Assembly (NCBI RefSeq): GCF_032118995.1
Contig: NC_092648.1
Span: 21,294,450 to 21,358,449 of the forward strand
Length of the DNA stretch: 64,000 bases
Direction: 5' to 3'
From: Asterias amurensis
Taxonomy: Eukaryota > Echinodermata > Asteroidea > Forcipulatida > Asteriidae
The position numbers and the translations under genes were made by a program. Position 1 is the stretch's first letter, and each line of letters opens with the position of its first letter. The notes beneath the pieces are model-generated. The model was not told the origin of the DNA. It ran no database searches and saw nothing but the letters and a program-made list of their open reading frames with translations. Shown one piece after another: positions 30,291 to 43,000 of the stretch.

Positions 30291-32600
30291 TATAAGACTT
30301 TTTGACCTGTAAATTTATGCATATTTATAAATTCTTTTTAAAATACTGTTTAGTTAGATCAATTTATGTAATGTTTTGTTCATAACTGAATAATTGATTT
30401 GTCATCCTTTGGTTTTTGGGGTTGGGGCACCAAATTGTATCAATAGTCAATATTCTGAGTATAAATCTTGAAAATGTTTTTCGATAGTTGTGATAACTTA
30501 ACCCTCCTCCCGACGGCCGGGACGAGGATCACGTTACGTTATCGCAACTAGTTTTTCGAATAGGTGGCAACATGCCCCTGGTGGCAGTTGATCTGGGTCG
30601 ATAGCCCAACCCCAAATCAATTGTAAGGGTAGCTTGAAGTGAAGTGGCCGTCCGGCCTTATGAGCTGGGTGATACCCCATTAACAAAAATCAGATTGGTT
30701 TTCCTGTCTGGATGACATTGCAACAGCTGACTTTTCATGTTTGTCTCATCTTTTGGGGGGAAAAATTCCCCAATTACACTGTATGATACCTCAAGTTTAC
30801 TTTTTGTAAAACTGGCAGTGGGCTTCTTGAAGGAGGGGCATTCCCCTGTTGCCTCTAGTAAAAACACTAAACAAAAAGTCACATGCTATAAAGATTTTGT
30901 CAAAGAATGTTCTGTTTACAAATAGGCCTACCAAATTTGTTATTAACTAAACTGATTTGAGTCTGAGGCTTTTTGACTTATTATTATTGTATGTTTTTCT
31001 GATTTTTCTAGAATTTAAACAAATGAACCATGGCTTTAAATCAAAATAAAAAAATGCATTCTTCACTTTCAGTTCTTTCTAGGAATGTGCAGGCAGCTGG
31101 TTTTCTATCTTAAAAGTCTATAGAGCTAAAGCTTACTGATTTTTTGATTAGATTGTAAAATCTAAGACCCCCCCCCCCCCAACACAATTGCAAGGTGACG
31201 CCACACTTTTCACACCAGGTCGTTTATTGTCCTCTGCAACCTGCACTGACAAAAGATCCAATCAGACCCATTCAAGACACCCCTTTATAAGAGTTGATGT
31301 AACCAAAATTGCAGAATTGATGCACTGCCACACTCAACTGTGCAACAACTGTGACTCGTATAATTTAAACAACAAAAAGGCCAGTGAGTGTTTCTATGCG
31401 AGTGTTCATTTTCAGTGCATGTAATGTCTCTGTGCGCTAATCCCCTAATGGTAGTAAAAACACTCTCAGCATCAATACGTCCATCACACCATGGTTCATC
31501 TTCAATTAGAATGCAGTGGCACACCAGGTTGATACAGAAACAGAAACCTTTCAGTTCAGCTTGGCTTTATAAAAACACGGGTGAAATTTGTTGTCGCCTG
31601 TAAAGGACTCATGGATTCTCAGTTACTGAATTGGCCGTTGGGCACTGCACCCAATGGATGAAGCTGTAGAAAGTACTTGCCTAATCTATATTGATCTGCA
31701 TACTGGCCAAACCAAATATTATAAGGCTGTAGCACATGTAAGTTTGTACCCAACCAGATGAACAACAGCGTCTATTCGCAGGTATGTTTACCCAACTTCT
31801 CTGGAGTGGATCTACAAGAGGATCGTTATAAAAATGTATTACTACAGGAACTTTGTCCAAGGTTGTTTGTTCAGGGGAGGGCGTGAGGAGGCACGGCAAT
31901 CAATTGTAGTTTCCAAACATTTACTGTCAGCAAGTGTGAAACTTCGAGCGTAATGTTACACTCCCTTCGCCAGTTGGCTTTGCAAGTGGTTACAAATGTT
32001 GTGCTATTGTTGAATGAAGGGTCAGAGGAGTTGAAAAGACTGAGTGATTGATTTCAAGTAGAAATGTGTTGCAGGCACGAGGCCCATGCTGACAACCTGG
32101 CGTTAATGTTATTATACTCACTGGTTGTATCAAAGCTTGTCACACAAACATGTTGACAAAAAGCAGGAGGGTACACAATACTCAAGTCAAGGTTTTTTTC
32201 TGTTCTTTTCTTCTTTCTTTATTTTCCACCGATGGTTTGATGCGATCATCAGCAGTTTTTTCCATTCGATTTTAAATGTGAAGACAATTTTAACTTGTAG
32301 TTTTCAAATGTTGTGTTAACTTTTAACAATGTTTTTCTTTTTTTAATCTCAGGTGTCGTAAGTGGTCATTAAAAGATTCTTCACATGCAAGGAGTTGGAC
32401 GGCAGACACTAATACAAATATTTGATTCTGTGGTGTGACTTTTAAACTAAGTGAAACATGTAGTTTTTGGAGGCTACAGATCTCGCCCCATGGTAGGAGA
32501 TTAATCGTGTTAGGAACAAGGGCCATCAACGAAAGTACATGAAACATTTTCCTTGGATAACTTTTGAACAATCTGCAAGGAGGCATCGCTAAACGGATAA
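30291..32600. other. Intergenic, no gene seen
   Basis: No coding frame I can support. Contains a C run at about 31169-31180. Small frames with ordinary composition only. Confidence 0.45.
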
Positions 32601-32601
32601 A

Positions 32602-32823
32602 ATGTTGACCCTGAAGGGTCATGTGACTGGCAGTGGACCAATGGGAAACCCCAAACAGCCACGTCAACCAATCAAATCATGGACATCCAAAACGGTCAAG
32701 ACGAGCGAGCGGTCTCGTCAGAATGGGATAATGAACTCGCCGAGGGGACTTTACAACCGAGGGAAGATCCCCCTGGCAGCGAAGCTGAGTGTAGGCGGAG
32801 AATGGGCATTGAAAGAATGTGAG
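32602..32823 (+). other. Possible 5' noncoding or alternative first exon of the CH-SAM gene
   Basis: A GC-richer island in AT-rich surroundings with a 74-codon open frame (starts MLTLKGHVTG) ending exactly at a good donor, GAG|GTATGT (32824). It lacks recognisable domains. If spliced in frame to the acceptor at 36984 it would meet a TGA at 37048-37050, so it would act as leader/uORF sequence rather than coding. Speculative. Confidence 0.3.
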
Positions 32824-33078
32824 GTATGTACCCACGACAAGAAACATAAACTTGCACAGCCTGATTTTTTCGCAATTCTGTAATTATCATTTGCAAATGT
32901 TGTTGTTATTTTTGTTTAACTATTGTTTAAGGTCAAATTTGCCAAATTGGAACGATGCGATTTCACAAATTACATTATTGGCTCTTCCACTCTATGATCC
33001 AAACAAAATTCAAGTAATGTAATTTATTTTTCAAAACCCAGAAAATGACCCACATATTTTTCAAGTAGCGTAATTTAA

Positions 33079-33477
33079 AGTAACACATTGCCTTGGATCG
33101 GTTGCGTTGGTCTTTGAAAAGCGTTCTGTAACGTTTGTTATAAAATTGTTATTGTTAGAAAGATGTCGTGTAGAATAAAATGATCTGCACAAATATGCCT
33201 CAAAATTGCATGGTTTTCTTTTACCTCGTTGACTTTTTACCTCGTTGACTAACACGATCGGCCATTTATGGGAGTCAAATTTTTGACGACCATAAATGGC
33301 TGAACGTGTTAGTTCGCGACGTAAAATGAAAACCGTGCAATTTTGAGTGATACTTGTGCGGATCAATCATTATTCTACTTTTAAAACATCTTTCTAACCA
33401 AACCATATGCATTTTATAACAAACAGGTTCCAACGCTTTTTATAGACCAACGCGTCCGATCCAAGGCAACGTGTTCC
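33079..33477. mobile_element. TTAA foldback element (family 2), copy 2
   Basis: Starts AGTAACACATTGCCTTGGAT after TTAA (33075-33078); ends CCAAGGCAACGTGTTCC before TTAA (33478-33481). Central GGCCATTTATGGGAGTCAAA/TTTTGACGACCATAAATGGC arms. Contains a local duplication of TTTACCTCGTTGACT near 33225. Nearly whole-length hairpin as in copy 1. Confidence 0.85.
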
Positions 33478-33481
33478 TTAA

Positions 33482-35639
33482 TTTAACTTTTAAAGCACAG
33501 TTAACAAAGCTTTGACATTTAAGGGAAAGTGACGTTTAAATTTCAAACTATTTTTTTGTTTGTACGGTCTGGATGTAATAATTTTCTAGAAAGTTTGTGC
33601 CATCTCATTATGGAATCAAAACTTGTCATTTCATCTTTAAATTGCAAACATGCAAACACACACAACCACAGTACTATTATGGCTTTTTAAAATAATGCTT
33701 CCTCTGAAAGGATGACCTTCACCATTCAAAGAAACCTTGGAAGCTCACTCTGTGTTTTCCCAGTACTGCTGTACCATTCGTTGTTTTTTTCCCATCATTT
33801 TACTTATCTCCTCAAAGTAGCCCCAACCTCCCAATCGATAATCAAGCCTGTGAGTCGAGACGCCGAAGATAATACGGCTTATGCATGGGATGACGCGGAG
33901 TGATTACGATCCATTGATCTATCGCTCTTTGATGCTCAGTCATTGAGACTTGGCTCTTGTAGCTGTCATTAGTCAACGCTGAGTGGCGTTGAGCCTGGTT
34001 GAGCCTGTCCTCCTTTACTTGGCCATTAGAAGATGTTTAGTCTTTATTGTGCAATTGACATGTTATAATCCGCATTTGAGAAAAAGTGGGATTACTGTTC
34101 ACAATCAATGCATTGATTTTGTACGGTTGGGTACTTTGTTTGGCCGACAGTTTCTTTGGCTTTAGATAAAAACTTCCAGTTTTCCAATAGTCCTTTTTCA
34201 AATTTTAGTTGGAAATCTTATGATATTGAAACTTCTGTTGTGAATCTAGTCAATGTATGAAGTAAAAGTGATGCCAGAAAAGTAGTCCTCCATTAGTTCT
34301 GAACATTTTTCCCTCTAGTCTTCTATTACAATGCTTGTAACGCACCCCACCCATCCCCTAGGCATTTTGGCAAGAACAACAAGCATCAGAAACCATCCCA
34401 TACCCACCAAAATTCCACAGTAAAGAGAGCTACAAATCAGAAGCTTATTGATTGATAATTTTAAGATTAGGAAATTGGTTAATCTGGCACAGTGCCAGGC
34501 ACTTAACTAAGTAAACAGCTTACTCTTTTTAAAAAACAAGGTGTAAATTGACACATGATGCAGGGTTCTTTCAGGATTTTTCTTAACTGTGGGGCACTGG
34601 ACCCAAATTTAGGAAGTTTGTCATGAAAGGATGTTACAATATTGAAATGAGGTTTTCTGAATAATTTCTACTCGGTGCTTATCTTGGTTTTGTGGCCTAA
34701 AGTAGAGAACTCTGAGATTGATTTGAAAAGTTGTTTAGTTAAGGGAACACAGTGGTAGGACTGAATATAAAGTCTGTAAATGCATACAGTACTTTTAATG
34801 ACAGTTTTATTGTTCTCGGTTTTGTATACTGTAAACAAGTAATTATGGTTATAAATCAATGATTGGCCAGCAGAATTTGCTTGGACCCATGGAGGAAGTG
34901 TTGGACCATAGACCTTTTAATGGCTATCTTGATCTACTTCTAAGTGGTATAATAATGTCCGTCATACAGTCAACATGATGTAGTTGTTGACAAATTGCTT
35001 TTCAAATTTTCACCCCGGTTGATGCATTCCTGCGCTGTGTGGATAAACCAATTGAGAATCTGCATTTAAACCCAGGGTGACACACAACTCCCGGTAGAAG
35101 GCCAGTTGGAGAGACAGTGATAAACCACCATAGATAAGTCCACTTGAACTGAGCAAACAAATCCTGCACTGTGGGCTTTGGACAAATCTAAAAAGTAGAG
35201 CAGATAAACTGAAATCATACAGTGAATAATAAACTGCTGTGAATCGACTGCCCTATGGACTAGCTTATGGCTTAACTAACACTTAGTTAGAGAGGAGAGT
35301 TGTCGAGAGCAGGACCGGGAAAAGTACCTGTCTTTTACCGTAACTTTTAAGCCTCCCAGTTGACGGTTATAAACATGAGCCCGGCTATTGTACGGCGTAA
35401 TTCTCTAACAGAGATGATCCATGGTCTTCATCAGCCCAAGTATAGGCAAAGTGGTCAGAAGAAACAAAAAGAGGTAGGAGCCGTTGGGTACTAGTTGGCA
35501 AGTGTATCATGTGAGCTTGTGTACACATAGAACTATTATTTGGGTAGTTCGCAAGTAAGCTGTGCAAAGTATTATGTGTTTTTGGTTGTAGATCACAGGC
35601 TACATACTCCCCACCAGGGAGCTAAGATGGAATTTAGGT
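33482..35639. other. Intergenic or 5' intron sequence, no gene seen
   Basis: No frame with recognisable protein. A short open segment ending DNTAYAWDDAE then TGA at about 33840-33903 looks codon-like but has no convincing exon borders. Confidence 0.4.
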
Positions 35640-35735
35640 CCAGTGACCAGGGGTAATAATGTTGGAAGCGCTTTGAGACGCCCTCTTGGTGTGAAAAGTG
35701 CTTTATAAAAACTGGTTTTTATTATGAAAATCTGG
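35640..35735 (+). repeat. SINE 3' tail
   Basis: GTTGGAAGCGCTTTGAGACGC, then GAAAAGTGCTTTATAAAAACTGGTTTTTATTAT: a typical pol III SINE 3' end, like 19860-19980. Confidence 0.55.
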
Positions 35736-36369
35736 CCTTAATCAGACTAATGTAGATTGTATTGTGCTATAGTAATAGTAGTCTCTGTCCTTTCTCTATA
35801 GTTACAGCATGGAGGGGTTACAGCAATACTCCCTGCTTACTAAATTATGATTTGGTTTGGTTTGGTTGGCACATTCAGTTCCTTTTCCCAGTTAGTTTTG
35901 TTTGTGTTTAATGTGAATCTGCGATATTTATTGGTGTGTGTGCAACTTCCATTCAATTTTCAAAGATAACCCCCCAAAAACTGTGCAAAGTTATCCAAAC
36001 ATTGATTTTGACTGGGGTCCCCACAGTATGAAGAGTTAAGTGTAACTTATTTTAGTCTGGAACTCAACATCTGTTTGTATTTCGCTTCCTTCATACATTT
36101 TGCCAGAGTTTGCTTCTGAGATGTTTTACTTTTTTGTATACAATGCAGTGTTTGGGGATGTCTATCCCAAAATGTCTAGATTCTGTCTGATTTTAAAACA
36201 ATTATAAAAGTTGTAACTGCTGACCTGTGGTATCAACAAAGTAAAAAGTCGTAATTACCTCTATTTTGAATCCACAGGTGGCAGAATCTTTCTTTCCAAT
36301 GAACTCTGAAGAAAATAAATATGCAAACAATTTTAAAAGTAGTTCAGTGGGTAAACTTCTGTAGTGAGT

Positions 36370-36460
36370 GTGGCCTCTGTTGCCCCTGGTCTTGGCCTTT
36401 GGTAACTCTTCAAAAGTTCCCATAGACTTGATATTCCAATGGAAGTGCCTTAAAGTTGAA
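36370..36460 (+). repeat. Dispersed GCCCCTGGTCTTGGC repeat fragment
   Basis: GGCCTCTGTTGCCCCTGGTCTTGGCC, then ACTCTTCAAAAGTTCCCATAGACTTGATATTCCAATGGAAGTGCC. The same words are at 40560-40765, and the reverse strand resembles the AAGGCACCAAGGCATTT family at 43675, 45440 and 53100. Confidence 0.55.
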
Positions 36461-36984
36461 AATGAAAATGTCCTTGCTATCGTAGAGATGTGTCAGGCCA
36501 TTATGGTCAGGCCTAGCAGGGACTCACGCTGTGCTTTGATCTGGTCTGAAGATGTTGTCTGTCCAGTGTTTACTAAACTGATGAATAAATCGCATGATCC
36601 TTTGGCACTCTGCAATGCCAGCATTCTTTCATTTCTTTCCTTTCTGCCCAGCACTATCTACCTGCCAGCGCCTGAGTATTGTTTGTTGCATCCTCTTTTG
36701 TTTGCCTTCAATGTGAATTCAATGGTTCTTTTGTCAACATCCCCCTAATCTGTGGGATAAGCCTATACACACCAGCCAAAGTGTATGTAAGGGCATACAC
36801 ACTGTATAATAACACACAAGCTCCATGGGGCGGCATTGCCAGAATGTACCCTCAGATTTACTGCTTATCCTTTTCATGTCAAATGTGTACATTAGAAAAC
36901 CATGTGATGATGATGCAAGGAAGTTTAACCACAATGTTTATTGAGTGTCTCATTTCTCATTACTGCTAATCTGTTTTTGAACAG

Positions 36985-37068
36985 CTTACTTCAAGCCATT
37001 CACTAGGCATACTTAAAAACAAAACTTTAGTGCTGCAAAGTTCCTCATGAGTGTGTTCACAAAGTGCG
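36985..37068 (+). promoter_or_regulatory. Probable 5' UTR part of the CH-SAM first coding exon
   Basis: A good acceptor (CTAATCTGTTTTTGAACAG, ending 36984) precedes the exon, while an in-frame TGA at 37048-37050 blocks upward extension of the reading frame. The simplest reading is that this exon is entered by splicing from an upstream noncoding exon and that translation starts at ATG 37069. Confidence 0.5.
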
Positions 37069-40000
37069 ATGAATTCCCTGGTTAGACAACTTGGTCTGTC
37101 GTCACCTCGAGGCGCAAATAATAACAACCAGTTATTTCCTAACCGGCAGGAGCATACAACATGGCTGAATGGGATTCTGAAGAAGCACAAGTCGAGGCCC
37201 ATCAGCGACCTAAGGAAGAGCATCTCAGATGGCCTGACTTTGGTCAATATCTTGGAGATATTATGTGAGTATTTTCCCTGTATGTCATACAGAACTGTAC
37301 AGAAAAGTATGCCGAAAGACAAAATGGCGAATATTTCTGTTTGTTACTAAATTTGGGGTAAAAAAAAACCTTTTTTTTTACAGTTAAAAAATACAATTTT
37401 TTCAACAGTTTGAAAGTGATTTAGATGCATATGACTCTTGTGCACATATATTCAACGGATGACTTATGTTCAAATGTTCTGTTGAAGTGCATTTAAAAAT
37501 TGTTGTCGTGAGGGTTCGTGAGTTGTTGGTATTTAGTGCGACCGCCTGAGTGTTACACCCACAGTTGTTTCCTTAGAGCAGTGCAAGTACTATCAATATC
37601 ATGAGCACATTATCAAGTTTTAAAAAAGGTCATCCACCACTACTTTATGAAAAATATTTACCTATTCTATATACTCTCTCGGCTTTGAGAAAACCAAAAG
37701 GTGAGGTTGTAAAATCTGCAATCATTAGGATTCACCGTAGCATTTTCTCAGTATTTAGCAAGAGGGTTCCCCCAAAGTGTTTTATTTGAACCCGGTGCAT
37801 AGCTTGAACTGCATTCCATGGCACCTGGCTAGTCAAGTAGTAAATTTTACTTGTCGCCCAGGGCTTACTATGACATTGAAGTCTACACATCTAAAAGATA
37901 GGGCCTACATGTTCATGTACAGTATGTGCTAACACCCCTACATTATGTTGTGACACAGGATGTTGTTACCTTATAAACCCTAAACCCTACCCTAACCATA
38001 GCATGGCATAGGTGTACAATGTAGATCACAATGAATTATTGAAACAAGGTCGTCTGATCATCAGCAGTAACCATATGAAAAACGTAAGCCAATTGCTAAA
38101 TATTTTTGGGAACATTCTGGAGTTTGTTGGGAGTGGTGGGGAGATTGCTTGTTATACTATGCAGTTATGTATTACAACTCAGGTCACAAAGGTTCTCTTG
38201 GTCCACATTTGGCCACTTTAATAAGTCTTTCACTGAGACACTGTACAAATATTGTACTGTAGTTTCACTATGTAGTTTTTACCTTCAATTTCGCAATACA
38301 TATAATAAAAAAAAGTTGCTGAAATAAGTGTTTGAATATGTCCCATTGAGCCTTATTCACACATCACAAGTTTATAAAATCAATCAACATCCCCCCTCTA
38401 AAAATGTAAGATATTTGTTTTCATTGAGCTGTGTATAGACCTACACTTCTGTGATGGTCAGAAGTTGAAGCTCGGGTTGTGTGATTGGACCATGGAGGTA
38501 ATAGTCCCATGGAGGTAATGGTCGGAGTGAAAACTCACTGTACATTGTCATGTACGTACATGTACAGAGAATCCTTATGAGGTCTGGTGGGTCAAGCTAG
38601 GTCATTTAGTAATGTGACCTCGATTAAAGTTTATGCCTGATTTGTGGCCTCAATTGTGGCTCAATGAACTCAGGGATTTCTGTTTACGGTAATATCTAGA
38701 TTGATTTGTTGGTGTTATGTCAACAATGGGTCTGAATCTAAATACAAATTACACAGAGGATTGGTTATTCTAAAATGGATGAGTTTGAATTTGGAAGGTC
38801 ATTGATTACAAAAGTACACCATAAACCAAAAACACACATCTAAGCACTTAATAAGCAGTCCTTTTCTCACCCAATTAAAGAAAGTGCAGATACGGTGCAC
38901 CATGGTGTACATACAGTGTAGGTGTTTGCTAACAGCTGGTGGACCACAAATTGGCAACACAAATTTCTGGTGATCCCGTAGTACTAGTTAGAAATATAAA
39001 CCTGAAAATTGTACACAGGTTTCCTCCCCAGCCAATTACAAAATCAAGATGGTATTTCAGTTTCACCAGAAATGCCCCTCGTGCCTTAAAGACCAATGTG
39101 TGAAGATGTAGTTGCACCCACTTTAACTTCATAGCAAGAAGCATTTACTCCTTTTCTCTCTGACCCCCCCCCCTGACTTGAACATTTTACATGCCTTCAT
39201 TACTAAAACTGTTACACACCATCATAAAATACCTACAGGGTGCATTGTGTACAATTCAGAGTGAATAGCTGTTCACCATAACAAACCCTTAGTCAATGGC
39301 ATTCCTGTTAAACCAGCATTGCAGCTCCATACAAGCAGCCTATAATAGTCAAGCAACTTAGCCTTCTAATCCCAAGGCGCTGACCTTTGACACTTGTAGC
39401 AAGATTGCTTGGTTACCAAAATGCCCTGCAGAATCCAACTTTGTTATTAGTTCACCAGGGACTGAGTTTTTGTTGCCAAGCTCTCGTGGTTTGTATTGGG
39501 TTCTTTTACAACTGGTTTGACATTTAACTTTGAGCATTATAACAAACCCTGCATGCATATTGATGTAGAGCTGGTGCTAATATTGAAACCCCGAAATGTC
39601 ATTTACTTTGAGGCCCTTCATTCACAAGCACAGAAAGTAAATCCATTTATTGTGTTCAAGTTTGCCTATAGCCTTGCTCGATCAGTGAGGACCAGGCACA
39701 ATTCTCTTCAAGTATGGCAAGCAGTGTTGAAAAGCCTGCCTCTTTAATATGAAATGTGGACCATTGTAAAAGCTAAATGGTCCTGTTTGTTATGATAAAA
39801 TGTCAATAAAAAAAAAATAATGATGTTTATTGAGAACCTGCCTCGTAAAAATTCATGGGAAATTTGAAACCCATGCCATTGATCTTTTGTACATAATGCA
39901 AAACAAGTTGATGGTGTGTCACGTAGCACTCTATTGTTTGCCTGTTTAAACAGAACTTCACCTTTGATCTTGACTTGGTAACCCCACAAGTCAGCTTGTA

Positions 40001-43000
40001 AACCCACAAGCTGAACTTAGTGTAGGGTTTCTAGAGAGAATTGGGCTGCACCAAGTGTAAATCATACATGTGCGAGGTGAAAATGGCAACAGTGATAACT
40101 GATATGAAGGTGTTGGGGGCAAATAAAGTGCACAAAGTTACTGGGCACCTTAGGTAATTGTCAAAGATTTCTCACTTGGTGTATCTCAACGAAAATTTGG
40201 ACTCAATTGATCATTGAATTGCAAGAGAATAATAAAAGAAAACACTCAGGTTGTTTCACAAATTTGTGCGCTTTAAGATGCTTTTAATTAAGGCTTCAGG
40301 CCTGAAGTCTTTTAATATTTGAGTGAGAAATACCCTATTTCTCAAAAATTACATTACCTCAGAGGGAGCCGTTTCTTACAATGTTTTATACAATTTTAAG
40401 TGTTTCAAAAATGATTAATACCAATTACTTGATGTAGTGGCGCTTGCCATAAGTAGGCCTATGTGCTGTATATGACAGTCAAATCTCAACAAAGGCTGTG
40501 TACTTTTTGATAAAGTGGATAATCAGTTTACTGGCCTGGTACTTCACAGCTAGGCAATTGTGTCAATGCCCCTGGTCCTTGCCTTGGTGCCTACCTAAAA
40601 TGCTTTTAGTAGAAAATTACATGTTCCTTATAAAGGTCAGGCTTGTGTTGCCTCTGGTCTTGGTTTGACCATGGTGCCCTTCAAAAGTTTCCCATAAACT
40701 TTAACATTTTCCAATGGAAGTGCCCTTTGCAAAATAAAAAAATTGCCTTGCCCTCTCAGTGAAGTTCCATATGCCTGAGAGGGTTCCCTTCTTTGCTATT
40801 AAAACAGAGAAACATCAGCCTGATTTTAGTGGTCATTGTGTATAACAAATTTGAATATTTGCATGAAAAGCCAAATGTTTTAAAACATGTTTAGCGTCAT
40901 GCCTTTTTTTTTTTTTAAAGGAAGATTTTTTTCCCATAATGGCCGGCCGATGAATTTTGAGAGATAACCAGCTGGGCCATTTAATTTGTTGTTAAAACAA
41001 TTGTCTGATATCGTTAAAATGTATTCTTTTGTTGTTGTTGACCTTCAGTCAACAGCAAGATCCAGGGTGTGCAGACCAGGCCCATTATCCGAGCCCAGAG
41101 ATTGGAGAATATCAACCTCTGCCTAAGATTCCTGGAAAATAGAGGAGTTGACATCCAACACATCAGTGCAGACGGTAAGGTTTAACCAGATATGTAATGT
41201 ACTTCCTACCCAAAGGCCCACATTTCATTCACCGAGCTGGAAAAAGATGCAAATTTTTTTTTAATTCAAGTTTTAAAATTTGAATATTATTATTCGAATG
41301 AAAATTGTTTCAATACTTCTCTTACTATACTATGCATGATATCCTTCCTACCCTACTTCAGTCTTGCAAAAATCAAACTAAATAGCCCTATATCATGTGT
41401 ACATGTAGGCGCGGCCGGCCCATATGTTCAGTTAAAAGTTCCTACTTTTTTCCAAGGGATTATGTTTGAACTGAGCAGAACAAGACAGCCCCTCCCCTTA
41501 CAAACAAAACTTGTGCCATATCGGATCAATGGTACATAAGTTCCCACAAGCTCTTCACCTAAAGAAAATATCAATAATTAAATAATTTGTTTGTGTAATA
41601 TTTTGACATGGTGGTCCATTCAGTAGTTACTCACAAGTCCCAATTTCATAAAGCTGTTTTACAAAGCAGAAAATACTGCTTGACAAATTTCTTTGCTAAG
41701 CAAAAACTGAGTCGGGCACCAGTCACAACAGTGTAAGCTTAATGTAATTTTGGCTGTAACCTGTTTCTGTTTTAAAAGGGAATACTTGTCTGTGCTAAGC
41801 AAGTTTTTGTGCTTACAGGCTTTATAAAATCGGGCCCTGGTCCCTTAATGGCTCCTCATGTACAAAGATAACAAGCCTCTCCAGCCATTACTACTGCACA
41901 AGTTAACAAACTCAATGAACACGTACACTGTTTTTTCAGTGTCACAGCTCTTGATTTGTGGGACCCCCTGTGGTTTTTTCTCGAATCACTGATTTTGTTA
42001 TTGGTTGGGTATGACAGCATTTGAACGCATTATCAATGCTGCATGCTAGTTAGCAGCCAACTACAGTTGACAAACAATGCATATATTGGACAATTGGGGA
42101 CCAATCACAGAAGCCACACGCTATGTTGTTACTAGTGCTTATACGATCCAGTATTAAGAAGAGTTGATGTTGAACAAAATTCTGCTGGCCAAGATCGACA
42201 GGTTCATTCCTAATTAAACTACACAGTTGTTTGTTTAAGCCGGAAAAAGCCATTGAAAACTACTGACGTTGGAGACCTTTCATTCAAAATATATGGTTCA
42301 TTTGAGGCACTACTTTGTTCTCCAGTGTATAGATTATATTATTAAGCCATTTAATATTTAACTTACTAAATTTGGGGTGTGTGATTCAAAACAATTTAAA
42401 CTTAAAACATTTATTTTTCTAAACATTGACTTTTCTGACATTTCTCATGAAGTAGTTGCGGCAACACAATATCTGTTGTAGTGACAATATGACTTTCATG
42501 TACGTGTAGGTTTAGTGTAGATTGTGTTTTCTTTTTAATTGCACAAAAATGAAATATTTTGTGGGTTTGTCTTTGTTTCCAGAATTGACAGATAGTAATT
42601 TAAGAGCAACTCTTGCCCTCGTGACCTGCTTGAGAAAGAGATTTGAGGTAAACCATTCACAAATAATCATTAAGGCCCCCCTCCCTCCCCCTGATGGTAC
42701 GTGTACATCATTTAAAACTCAAATTGTTGGTGAGTTCAAGAGGCTCAATTAACATGTACTGGGAAAAGTAACACTACATTATAATAGAAAGCTTGTTGAA
42801 ACTCTCTTCTAAGGGAATTTAAACATAATTGGATCCAAATAAAATTTTCTTAAAATTTACAGCAATTCAAGCGTTACATTTTGCCAGGTTGATTCATACC
42901 AGTATCAACTTCATACCAGCAAGCATCAAAATTCATGAATTTTTATTGGTCCTATGATAGATGCATGTGTAGTGCTTTCATCCAATTTCTTTATTGTGTT

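Larger units (their letters stand above)
37265..41048. other. First large intron of the CH-SAM gene
   Basis: 3.8 kb. Holds a MITE fragment at 40137-40395, a dispersed repeat at 40560-40765, and otherwise AT-rich sequence in which I see no further exon or RNA. Confidence 0.6.

Noticed and set aside
33840..33903. Codon-like segment ending DNTAYAWDDAE before a stop
   Set aside because: Looks slightly protein-like, but there are no convincing exon borders and no link to HHAT or the CH-SAM gene.
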